Assembly (NCBI RefSeq): GCF_014656435.1
Contig: NZ_BNCK01000016.1
Location: 1 to 41,379 of the forward strand
Reading direction: 5' to 3'
Origin: Thalassotalea marina
Lineage (GTDB): Bacteria > Pseudomonadota > Gammaproteobacteria > Enterobacterales > Alteromonadaceae
Length of the DNA stretch: 41,379 nucleotides
A program made the translations under genes and the position numbers. Below the pieces are notes generated by a model, which did not search any database, had not been told where the DNA came from, and worked only from the letters and a program-made list of their open reading frames with translations. Of this stretch, positions 33,001-39,066 are shown piece after piece (within the stretch, counting starts at the first letter, position 1; each line of letters starts with the position of its first letter).

Positions 33001-33277
33001 GAATACTTTTCAACTCTGTTAACTCGATCTCGTTTGGCGTAAAATACAATCGTTGTTGTTCAAGTGATAATAGCGGCGGAGAATATAGATCAAGCTGCTC
33101 AGCTTTGGTAAGAATTGATAGTTCGTTTTTTATAGCCATAGGAATTAAATTAAGTTTAAGGGGTTGTTAACCTCATAATTTGCCATACTTTGGAGAAGTA
33201 ACCCACCTTTGTATGCCTTTAAATATGGTGAGTATGGCGATTTATGTTACTTTAGAGGGGAAAATCCCTAGAACCCC
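30067..33277 (-). mobile_element. Compact Tn3-family transposon carrying only tnpA
   Basis: Perfect 43-bp inverted ends at 30067-30109 and 33235-33277, starting GGGGTTCTAGGGATTTTCCC. The only gene is tnpA on the minus strand; there is no resolvase, res site or cargo. Flanking pentamers (ATCTT on the left, TTATG on the right) do not match, so the expected 5-bp target duplication is missing, pointing to a later deletion or recombination next to the element. The ends differ from the GGGGTTTTGCGCCC ends at 22277 and 38768, so this is a different Tn3 lineage. Confidence 0.9.
30155..33139 (-). CDS. tnpA: Tn3-family transposase TnpA
   Basis: 994 residues, the normal size for TnpA. The C-terminal catalytic region shows the DDE residues in family context: Asp in STDGQKFETH, Asp in LSTDTHGVNHVNYALLDL and Glu in NRGEAWHFLRRAI. 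It catalyses replicative transposition between the 43-bp ends. It looks intact. It is homologous to, but clearly diverged from, the second tnpA beginning near 39067. Confidence 0.95.
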   Translation of the reverse strand: MAIKNELSILTKAEQLDLYSPPLLSLEQQRLYFTPNEIELTELKSIRLRNHRCYFIALLGYFKSKPVILSPSFNLIFDDMQFISTQVQGGKGIRPFSINKMQRDRIYQRILRLLNYQKWDESLHFAPLYEHLVMVGKAWLEPRYLFDAAAEYLATHRIAIPKYTVLQKLISRVIQQVKKALNNKLRIHVSSELHGFLNTIIDDKDGLSLSQLRAGAKSVMVTELKKELTVYHQLQPYTRQIDNAVKGLALSSKNQQHFGEMVDYYGSKLKRFKRPQQHLWLLCFLTQRIRQSLERLADGFIHHIRKQQEAAHAFAQQAVFDSWRSAADNVTKAAELLHLFVDDSIDDNQPFATVRQQALSVMNNQDIETLCLYLKKQKRTVEEYQWQYYDDQNGLIEQLLRPVFLCLECQAGKGSEALVTQLKTTKTELLAGNTLQTMDSTLIQQKHRPWLINKDVVHPQRYEWLLYRQLASRLNGRIYLSNVTKYRALEDDLIASSIQPDLLASSTLEKLKQPIQKLLQVKQIRLTTSLEDVARHIDNGDNRNVIMKSRSGTRWRLPVKGSQSLVNNPFFKQMIPVSIADVLRYVEQETNFMQCFAHVLPIQKQVGANQDDLLAILIANATHRGVYGMAQISDRSYEHLSTIQANYIRPETLQEASDIINNAVAALPIFRHYHIQEDVLHASTDGQKFETHLETFKTRYSSKYFGTNKGITAMTLVANHSALNARIIGSNEHESHYIYDLLQSNTSDLKPDVLSTDTHGVNHVNYALLDLCGYSFAPRYAQFTSVINDLFNVTESDDGNTHLALKKPIKMNVIEEGWQDIQRIVLSLQEKRTTQALLVRKLSGYPSRHPILQALTEYNRLIKAQYLLDYIDDASLRQYVQRALNRGEAWHFLRRAIASVNRDQFRGKNESEIVVWNECARLTANAIIYFNSMILSHLLLHFEEVGDEEKAAITRQVSPVAWQNINLSGTYQFASNRKLPDLQEITRPIVENEV

Positions 33278-34365
33278 TTATGTACAGCTAATTGAACTTT
33301 TCCTTCCGAGCTATCGGTGCGGCTTTCATAACTCTCTTTAACTTCCTTCCAGTAACGTTTGATTGTGCTTAGTGAGTAATGGGAGCAAGAGCTGGCTACG
33401 CGCTCTTGTGTTGGTTTTGCGCCTGATCGAGCAACCTCTTCAAAAGCTTTCAAAATCTCACCTAAAGTTCGCTCCCGCTTTTTATTTGCTACATACAACG
33501 CAGCTTGACGTTGCTTTTCTTTTTGGTCCATGTCATGAGGCAATGACATAACACCTCTATTCCCTTTGCTTCCTTGATATTTATTCCAGCTAAACGTAGC
33601 TATGCTTTTTGCAATCGCCTTCACCTGGCTTGAAGGCAAATCACTGTCCTCTTTGAAGCCCTTACCTCTAAACTTATTCTCAAGCTCACATTCAGCTAAT
33701 ACAGCTTTGTAAAATCCTTCCATATCATTAGCCAGTCGATATCGCTGCACTTGGTTGTAAGCTGCGAATCGAACTTTGTGAAATAAACTCAGGTTACGAG
33801 ATTCAGGGTTGGGATTTTCTTTATCCCCTCGCTTATAAACGCTCCAATCAGGGGTAGCGAACTCCGCTAGTTCTTTTAACTTATATACTCTAGAGTGAAT
33901 AAACTCAGTATTAAATGCAGGGTGGAAGGGGTTCTTTGAGACTACATTATTGAAAGCGGCTCTATCAGCTCCCAGCTTTTTACACAATCCATAATATACA
34001 GCTTTGGCATATTGAATTGGTCCATCTTTTACAATTACATCACTATTGACTGTCTTTATTAAAACGTCATCAATCCGGTACAGTAAATGTACTTTCCTGT
34101 TATTTTTATTACGTATGATAACGTTAGGAATTGGTGTTTCTTCATTGTCCCATAAAGACTCATCTTCATGATCTATGTCAATAATAAACACCTTGTAATT
34201 GCATGGAGGGTTTAATTGCACATACTGACGCTTGAATGCGTCCCGTCTAGGAAGTTGAAATCCTGCGGTTTTATTATCAGAGCAAAACGGCGCATAAGGG
34301 GCGCTATAATAAAGATCTCGCCTTACCTCATGTTCATGTAAAAACTGTCTATTTAGCGCTTGCAA
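33268..34365 (-). CDS. Replicase-type plasmid replication protein (ColE2 RepA-like), 3' end replaced by transposon
   Basis: 365 residues from a TTG codon with GGAG upstream, overlapping the end of the preceding small ORF by 17 bases, so translation is probably coupled. FIIDIDHED has the acidic D-x-D of the archaeo-eukaryotic-type primase fold in ColE2-like replicases; a helical PriCT-like region follows, and the C-terminus has an HTH-like TLGEILKAFEEVARSG ... SLSTIKRYWKEV. The last codons (AAG GGG TTC TAG) come from the right end of the Tn3 element, so the native C-terminus is altered. Clustered with ParA/RHH genes, it is the initiator of a second replicon. Confidence 0.75.
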   Translation of the reverse strand: MQALNRQFLHEHEVRRDLYYSAPYAPFCSDNKTAGFQLPRRDAFKRQYVQLNPPCNYKVFIIDIDHEDESLWDNEETPIPNVIIRNKNNRKVHLLYRIDDVLIKTVNSDVIVKDGPIQYAKAVYYGLCKKLGADRAAFNNVVSKNPFHPAFNTEFIHSRVYKLKELAEFATPDWSVYKRGDKENPNPESRNLSLFHKVRFAAYNQVQRYRLANDMEGFYKAVLAECELENKFRGKGFKEDSDLPSSQVKAIAKSIATFSWNKYQGSKGNRGVMSLPHDMDQKEKQRQAALYVANKKRERTLGEILKAFEEVARSGAKPTQERVASSCSHYSLSTIKRYWKEVKESYESRTDSSEGKVQLAVHKGF

Positions 34366-34579
34366 TTCTACTCACTCCCATAGAATAGAAGCAGCCAATA
34401 GAGCAATCGCGCCCGATAGGTACATCAAGATATAATTGAGATAGCTTGCACGCTTCCTTACCAATGCTCATCATCTGACTGAAATCAGTAGAAGGATGTT
34501 TACGGTAAAGCTGTCTTATTATCTTCTGGTTATTATCAACTTCGCTCTTTATCAAAGTAACCTCGCGGTACAGGTTCAA
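34349..34579 (-). CDS. Small ORF coupled to the replicase gene
   Basis: Up to 76 residues, only with TTG start codons (34579, or 34555 with GAGG upstream). It overlaps the replicase start. It may be a leader peptide controlling rep translation, as in some plasmids, or a small accessory protein. Not recognised. Confidence 0.45.
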   Translation of the reverse strand: MNLYREVTLIKSEVDNNQKIIRQLYRKHPSTDFSQMMSIGKEACKLSQLYLDVPIGRDCSIGCFYSMGVSRIASAK

Positions 34580-34631
34580 CTGTACTTATTGCCGCGAGCT
34601 TAGGGGAAGTAAATGTGGGGAACACGATTGC

Positions 34632-34670
34632 CGAACGAACAGCGTTCGCCAATCGAACGAACAGTGTTCG
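34632..34670. repeat. Direct repeats with inverted symmetry, candidate origin or rep operator
   Basis: CGAACGAACAGCGTTCG (34632-34648) and CGAACGAACAGTGTTCG (34654-34670) repeat with a 22-bp period, followed by TTTGTTCG. Each unit is nearly palindromic (CGAAC/GTTCG). Located upstream of the small ORF-rep pair on its promoter side. Confidence 0.65.
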
Positions 34671-34790
34671 TTTGTTCGATTTTGAATTGACATCAAACAC
34701 AGGACAGGCCATACTTATCCCGACTTTTAGGGGTTTTTGCTCTGTCAGGTTTGTTTGCAAGCACATTTGACTACTCCGCTAAGCCCTTGT

Positions 34791-34816
34791 AAAACCGCTG
34801 TTCGCACCAGCGGTTT
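34791..34816. terminator. Bidirectional terminator
   Basis: AAAACCGCTG-ttcgca-CAGCGGTTTT. A/T runs on both sides allow it to serve the 94-residue gene reading leftwards and insulate the origin region. Confidence 0.75.
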
Positions 34817-34829
34817 TCGCTTTTCTGGC

Positions 34830-35114
34830 TTATTGAAATTCTACAGTTACACTTTTAAAGCCTATTTCTCTGGCATCAACAAGCGCGCCGTTTATTCTTT
34901 TATACACTTTTTCTTGATCAGTCCTGGCTCTTGTTATCTTTTCTTGAGCTCCATTCAAGCGCTCAAATACCAGTAACCATCTATCTTGTTCCATAGGAGC
35001 AGGGACCACTGAAGCTTTCTTCAAAAGCCCCTCATGGTACAGTTCTCTTAAAATTCTTATTTCCAACGCCCGCTCCTCAAATACGAATGCACGATAATGC
35101 ACTTTTATGAGCAT
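34830..35114 (-). CDS. Hypothetical plasmid protein
   Basis: 94 residues, divergent from parA. N-terminal beta-like MLIKVHYRAFVFEER, central helices, C-terminal basic region. A terminator follows. The position next to parA and rep suggests a plasmid-maintenance gene, function unknown. Confidence 0.6.
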   Translation of the reverse strand: MLIKVHYRAFVFEERALEIRILRELYHEGLLKKASVVPAPMEQDRWLLVFERLNGAQEKITRARTDQEKVYKRINGALVDAREIGFKSVTVEFQ

Positions 35115-35184
35115 ATCAGATAACTATACATGATCAAGATCTTTTTTTTCACACACTACAACGATCTCAACATGCACAAAAGAA

Positions 35185-35255
35185 AACTATTTACATACTT
35201 ATTAAATATATATAAAGTACTTATGATACACTTTATATATACTTTATAAGTTACT
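35185..35255. promoter_or_regulatory. parA upstream repeats, possible operator/centromere
   Basis: Very AT-rich with AAAGTACTTA and several TATATA/ACTTTATA repeats arranged symmetrically. The AAGTACTT element recurs after the RHH gene (36130-36180) and after the nuclease-like gene (37900-37955). Confidence 0.5.
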
Positions 35256-35280
35256 AATAACTATAAATCAGGAAGGTCAT

Positions 35281-35874
35281 ATGCAAGTGATTTCTGTATG
35301 GTCCCCGAAAGGAGGGGTCGGAAAAACAACCTTAACAGCGCATTTAGCTGACTGTTTAACCGTGCAACACGGTAAGAAAGTCATAGCTTATGATGCCGAT
35401 CCCCAGCTGGCACTTTTCAATACATACAAGAGAGGTGGGTTCGCTTTTGATGTAACAGATAGTTATCCAAGCGAACGGCCTAACTGTGATTTCTTTATTG
35501 TTGACTTCCGGCCAACTGCAAACCTAAGTAGCCATGAAAAAACGATTATCCAGAATAGCTCTGTAGTTGTTGTTCCCGTTAGAGCATCTCGCCTCGATTT
35601 AGATAGTGCGAAAGCAGTCAATAATCTAGCTCCAGAAAAGCGAGTGATCAATGTTCTAAGTTGCTTCGACAAAAGAGTCAGCGATCAAAAAGAAGTTAGA
35701 ACTCATTTAGCGCCAGAACACGAGCTAATTAGTTACTTAGCAATATATGCAAGAACCATGAATGACTACAAAACTATTTTCACACGCGACACCGATAACT
35801 TAAACGGAACAACCAGAGCCCGAAATGAAGTAAAAACTCTGGTTACAAAAATCTTGGAGAAGTCTAATGGCTAA
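35281..35874 (+). CDS. parA: ParA-type partition ATPase
   Basis: 197 residues, the short type Ib size. Deviant Walker A WSPKGGVGKTTLTAHLA at residues 7-23, a Walker A' strand (VIAYDADPQLAL) and Walker B FFIVDFRP. There is no N-terminal HTH, so autoregulation is likely done by the small RHH partner whose gene overlaps its end by 8 bases. AGGAAGG precedes the ATG. It would position plasmid copies on the nucleoid. Confidence 0.92.
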   Translation: MQVISVWSPKGGVGKTTLTAHLADCLTVQHGKKVIAYDADPQLALFNTYKRGGFAFDVTDSYPSERPNCDFFIVDFRPTANLSSHEKTIIQNSSVVVVPVRASRLDLDSAKAVNNLAPEKRVINVLSCFDKRVSDQKEVRTHLAPEHELISYLAIYARTMNDYKTIFTRDTDNLNGTTRARNEVKTLVTKILEKSNG

Positions 35875-36127
35875 GGACTGGATAACAGAATCCAAATCTG
35901 ACTCTAAAAGCAGTTGGGAGTCTGGTTCAAATAATAAAGAAGTAAAAATGGGCAGACCTTCTATTCCTGAAGAGAAAAAAAGAAAGCCCAGGTTTACTAT
36001 GAACATGAATGACTCTGAATATAAATTAATAGAAGAAGCAGCTGAACAGCTTGGTGTTCCAGTCGCTGTTTATATAAGGCAGCAAGCACTATTAGCCGCA
36101 GAGAAGCAAATATCGAAAAAGAGCTAA
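35867..36127 (+). CDS. Small RHH-type centromere-binding protein (ParB-like partner)
   Basis: 86 residues. A disordered Ser/Lys-rich N-terminal half followed by RFTMNMNDSEYKLIEEAAEQ and VPVAVYIRQQALLA, the strand-helix-helix of an RHH domain. Overlap with parA and size match ParG/Omega-type partners. The AAGTACTT repeats on either side are its likely binding sites. Confidence 0.8.
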   Translation: MAKDWITESKSDSKSSWESGSNNKEVKMGRPSIPEEKKRKPRFTMNMNDSEYKLIEEAAEQLGVPVAVYIRQQALLAAEKQISKKS

Positions 36128-36129
36128 CA

Positions 36130-36219
36130 TATTAGAATCACTTTAGAAGTACTTTTAAATCACTTATAAAGTACTTAATATATTTATTTAATTAATTCTC
36201 AATTTGGCATGCCAAATTG
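36130..36219. repeat. AAGTACTT repeats plus 20-bp palindrome, copy 1
   Basis: AGAAGTACTTTTAAATCAC and ATAAAGTACTTAATAT, followed by the perfect palindrome CAATTTGGCATGCCAAATTG (36200-36219). The same arrangement, with AAATTAGGCATGCCTAATTT, occurs at 37900-37979. Confidence 0.7.
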
Positions 36220-36308
36220 GACTTCCCGCTGGTTCTATAGGCACATGCCATAGCCTTTTTTTGGCGACTGTGACATTCTTAGTTAAAAACCAAAAAGAAC
36301 ACCTCTGT

Positions 36309-36331
36309 AGACCCCAATTTTAAAGGGGTCT
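36309..36331. terminator. Hairpin upstream of the wHTH/nuclease-like gene
   Basis: AGACCCC (36309-36315) pairs with GGGGTCT (36325-36331). Could end parA-RHH transcription. Confidence 0.55.
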
Positions 36332-36392
36332 CTATTAGGCCTTTTCTTTTGGTCCTTTGTTAATTCATCTTGTATATATAGCGCAGTGTGAC

Positions 36393-37898
36393 ATGAATAA
36401 TTTGGTTCATAAATACCTAAAAAAACACGGACCAGCTTTGAGCTCTGAGATAACTGAGTACCTAGTTAACACGTTAAAATTAACTCCGGATGCAGCGAGA
36501 CAAAGAGTATCTAGGGCTGGCGGTGACGTTTTACGATTAGATCTGTCGTTTCCGAGACGAGCCAAATTTCTTTTCCTAAAGGAACAATCCGGTAGCAATT
36601 TGTATTGGGTTCGCCTGGAACTAGCTTTACTGTCAACTAACTCTGCTTATGGTTTTGCCATAACAGCATTGAGCGAAAGGGGCGGTGTTATGCCAAGGCA
36701 CCATTTTGAAATAGCCTGCGGCGCTCCTATTAAACAAAAAAAACATCTAGCTGCCGAAGTTGTACTCAATAAATTAAAATCTGCAAATCTACTTAAAGAA
36801 ATACACGTCGAAGGTATAGGACCCTGCATATACCTAGGGCTTCATGTAAATCACATTGAAACATTAATACCGGCAATGAAAGCGAGGTTATTTACCGAAG
36901 AACTAGTTCTTCGTGGGGTTAAAAGCTGGATGCGAAAACTTGGGTTTATCTCATACGACAAAGTTTCTGTTCGTTCCTTGGAAAAAAACCCTACGGTAAG
37001 TACCACAGCCTGGGACTTGGCAGGCCCATCTTATCTAAGCCCTCTTGTAACTTTCCCGAACAACAGCTCAAAACCCAACCCAGGTTTTGTTGTATGTGAC
37101 ATTCTACTTAATCATGAGGTTAGCGAGTCTGGAATTGCTCCATATTTACAAAAGCTAAATGCACTTAGATGTTTAAAAAATGTAGGTAAGCAACTCTGCT
37201 TCTTTTTTGCTCACTCTTTCAGCGATGCAGCATTTAAGAAACTTAAGTCCCAAGGTATTTCTCCAGCAACGACCTCAGCAGTTTTTGATAACGAAACAGC
37301 ACGAGGCTTAAGAGAACTAACAGACATACTTTCAGAGGTTGCTATCCGCTCTATTGAGCCTGAAAAAATCGATATTATATTTAACTCATTAGGAAAAATT
37401 GAAGGTGCCGCTAGTAGATTAAGGGGGGCGTTATTTGAATACATAATAGCTGAAACTATGCGAGCTGAGTATTCTCACCCTGTAGAACTGAACCGACTTT
37501 GCCAAACCCCCAAAGGAATCAAAGAAGCTGATGTTATATGCTCCAACCATCGGGAAGTCAGGTTCATCGAGGGAAAAGGGTATGGGTTTAACAAGCAAGT
37601 ATCGGGTGATGATGTCAAATACTGGCTCTCTGAGCAGATACCAATATTTAGAGCCTTCGCCCTGGCGCATCCGGATTGGAGAGACCGAGATCTAGTTTTT
37701 GAATTCTGGACTTCAAGTATGTTTGAAGAGGAAGCTATTACGAAACTAAATATAGCTCAGCAGAACACAAAACAATATAAAATTGTGTACAGAGATTATA
37801 GAGACGTTTCGAGAAAAATAAGAGACTCAAAGAACAAGGCTTTGATAAAAACCTTTGGCGATCATTTTGTGAATCACCCATTGAATAACATTAATTAA
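36393..37898 (+). CDS. Winged-helix plus PD-(D/E)xK nuclease-like protein
   Basis: 501 residues from the ATG at 36393; a TTG-started extension is unlikely because a TATATA promoter-like box lies within it. The first 60 residues (ALSSEITEYLVNTLKL, AARQRVSRAGGDVLRL) look like a winged helix. Near residues 380-405, EADVICSNHREVRFIEGKGYG has the D ... E-x-K signature of PD-(D/E)xK nucleases. The region between is unassigned. It sits between two copies of the AAGTACTT/palindrome module, as if inserted or regulated as a unit. Restriction-like or plasmid-defence function is possible. Confidence 0.6.
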   Translation: MNNLVHKYLKKHGPALSSEITEYLVNTLKLTPDAARQRVSRAGGDVLRLDLSFPRRAKFLFLKEQSGSNLYWVRLELALLSTNSAYGFAITALSERGGVMPRHHFEIACGAPIKQKKHLAAEVVLNKLKSANLLKEIHVEGIGPCIYLGLHVNHIETLIPAMKARLFTEELVLRGVKSWMRKLGFISYDKVSVRSLEKNPTVSTTAWDLAGPSYLSPLVTFPNNSSKPNPGFVVCDILLNHEVSESGIAPYLQKLNALRCLKNVGKQLCFFFAHSFSDAAFKKLKSQGISPATTSAVFDNETARGLRELTDILSEVAIRSIEPEKIDIIFNSLGKIEGAASRLRGALFEYIIAETMRAEYSHPVELNRLCQTPKGIKEADVICSNHREVRFIEGKGYGFNKQVSGDDVKYWLSEQIPIFRAFALAHPDWRDRDLVFEFWTSSMFEEEAITKLNIAQQNTKQYKIVYRDYRDVSRKIRDSKNKALIKTFGDHFVNHPLNNIN

Positions 37899-37899
37899 A

Positions 37900-37979
37900 T
37901 ACTTAAAAAGCACTTTAAAAGTATTTAATAAGTACTTTTTAAGTATTTTATATACTTCTAAATTAGGCATGCCTAATTT
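37900..37979. repeat. AAGTACTT repeats plus 20-bp palindrome, copy 2
   Basis: AATAAGTACTTTTTAAGTAT and related half-sites, then the perfect palindrome AAATTAGGCATGCCTAATTT (37960-37979). Parallel to copy 1; it also abuts the stop codon of the convergent toxin gene, so it might act as a terminator. Confidence 0.7.
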
Positions 37980-38467
37980 TACTTTATGCCTAACTCTGTA
38001 TGATAGTTAATCAACGTCGTATATCGATACTCAAAGCTATTCAATACATTTCGGTCATCTTCCTGGACGGATGAAATATATTTCTCAACGTATCCGGTAA
38101 ACTGCTTAGTGATATGCTCTTCTTTATCAACTAACTTTCGACCAGCTGCTTTGCTACGCAAAACAAATACATCATCAGCCACATGACGTTCATCTTTAAT
38201 AAGAAGAGCTTTAGAGTAATCTAGGCCCATCCCTTTTATGTGCCTATTTTTTCTGTCGACTTGAAGAATGAAAGAAGCTTCGTGCCTTATGTGGGATCGT
38301 ACAGGTATAGCAAACATCAGGCCTTGTATAGTGATTTTGACTACACCGTGCCCGCGAACTTTATTATCAATATCAAGCCAACAACCGGCTTTCATGTCAA
38401 AGTCTAATGCTTGTTCTACACGTACATTATCAGTATAAAATGAGGGGGATAATTTCTTTAATTCCAC
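37979..38467 (-). CDS. Type III toxin-antitoxin toxin (TenpN/CptN-like RNase)
   Basis: 162 residues from a GTG with GGAG upstream. Sequence features recalled for this family: SPSFYTDNVRVEQALDFD at the start, HGVVKITIQGLMFAIPVRSH, and MGLDYSKALLIKD. Type III toxins are endoribonucleases that process and are inhibited by a repeat RNA encoded just upstream. Exactly that arrangement is present: promoter, two 49-bp direct repeats, a terminator, then this gene. Such systems stabilise plasmids and can abort phage infection. Confidence 0.8.
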   Translation of the reverse strand: MELKKLSPSFYTDNVRVEQALDFDMKAGCWLDIDNKVRGHGVVKITIQGLMFAIPVRSHIRHEASFILQVDRKNRHIKGMGLDYSKALLIKDERHVADDVFVLRSKAAGRKLVDKEEHITKQFTGYVEKYISSVQEDDRNVLNSFEYRYTTLINYHTELGIK

Positions 38468-38480
38468 TTCGTCTCCATAC

Positions 38481-38510
38481 GAAAAACCCCAGTCTTAAAC
38501 TGGGGTTTTC
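38481..38510 (-). terminator. Terminator between antitoxin RNA and toxin gene
   Basis: GAAAACCCCAGT and ACTGGGGTTTTTC form a strong stem with T-run on the minus strand. In type III loci this hairpin sets the ratio of antitoxin RNA to toxin mRNA. Confidence 0.88.
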
Positions 38511-38620
38511 GGTAGCAAATACAAGGAATTTAGGTTTTTAACGTGGGGATGTTCCTACCGCCACAACAAACAAGGAATTTGGGTTTTTAACGTGGGGATG
38601 TTCCTACCGCCACAAGCTAC
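38511..38620 (-). ncRNA. Type III antitoxin RNA (two tandem repeats)
   Basis: Two direct repeats begin at 38522 and 38571 (+ coordinates), period 49 bp, about 45 bases almost identical (one A/G difference). On the minus strand each reads TGTGGCGGTAGGAACATCCC and ends ATTCCTTG. Each repeat should be one antitoxin RNA unit cut out by the toxin. Confidence 0.82.
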
Positions 38621-38626
38621 ACCTAT

Positions 38627-38655
38627 ATTATGGGGTATCTTATACCAATTTGCAA
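38627..38655 (-). promoter_or_regulatory. Promoter of the type III antitoxin-toxin operon
   Basis: On the minus strand TTGCAA (38650-38655) and CATAAT (38627-38632) are separated by 17 bases, placing the transcript start right before the first repeat. Confidence 0.65.
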
Positions 38656-38679
38656 CTATCTCCATAACAGGCAGAAAAG

Positions 38680-38767
38680 CTAGCACTCCTGATATAGTAA
38701 GATAGCTTTGTTTAAAGTCATCCGCGTAACACCAAAGTGCTTCGCAACCTCACCTTTAGTTATAGAA
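38680..38767 (-). pseudogene. HTH fragment, resolvase-like C-terminus
   Basis: An open minus-strand stretch ending at a stop (38680-38682) encodes ITKGEVAKHFGVTRMTLNKA and ends LLYQEC, a helix-turn-helix like the C-terminus of serine resolvases. It is cut at the Tn3-type end at 38768. Probably the tail of a resolvase gene interrupted by or recombined with the element. Confidence 0.55.
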
Positions 38768-38803
38768 GGGGTTTTGCGCCCATCCCCTCGAAATTAACCT
38801 TAG
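38768..38803 (+). mobile_element. Tn3-family-type terminal repeat (left end B)
   Basis: Same 36-base end as 22277-22312 with one mismatch and in the same orientation. It faces the tnpA gene starting near 39067. Confidence 0.65.
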
Positions 38804-38879
38804 CTTGAATTTTCACGCTTAGAGTAACTTTTCGTACCATTGGACTTCACCCCTTGAATAACACAGTTTGTATTATTTA

Positions 38880-38896
38880 GCCCATCCCCTCGAAAT
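38880..38896 (+). repeat. Partial copy of the terminal repeat
   Basis: GCCCATCCCCTCGAAAT is identical to the middle of the end at 38768 but lacks the GGGGTTTTGC tip. Same orientation, 104 bases further in. Confidence 0.6.
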
Positions 38897-38928
38897 CGGC
38901 ATTAGTATTCTTAAGTAATAATACACAG

Positions 38929-39015
38929 TGGTAAACTATCTTATGAAAAGTTTACCACTTTAGTCGCTTAAATCGGCTTTATGGTAATGTTAAGCAGTTG
39001 ACTGGTAAACATTAA
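38929..39015. promoter_or_regulatory. Candidate res site of the second Tn3 element
   Basis: TGGTAAACT (38929-38937) and AGTTTACCA (38949-38957) are perfect inverted arms 11 bp apart; another TGGTAAAC lies at 39003-39010. Symmetric half-sites between the terminal repeat and tnpA fit a resolution site. Confidence 0.55.
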
Positions 39016-39066
39016 CCTCATTGATTAAGGTATGCTGATTAAAAATAACAAGAAAGGCTTACCACT

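Noticed and set aside
34536-34766. 76-residue minus-strand ORF over the CGAACGAACAG repeats
   Set aside because: It covers the repeated origin-like sequence and a promoter region; no ribosome-binding site.
38522-38615. Two-repeat mini CRISPR or iteron
   Set aside because: The position between a promoter and terminator upstream of a type III toxin-like gene explains the repeats better.
38768-38803. GGGGTTTTGCGCCC block as mere resolvase coding sequence
   Set aside because: Translated on the minus strand it gives GRKTP, as in resolvases, at both copies. But at 22277 it lies after the resolvase stop codon, and the two copies diverge sharply outside the GGGG tip, which fits a transposon end better. 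Not fully excluded.
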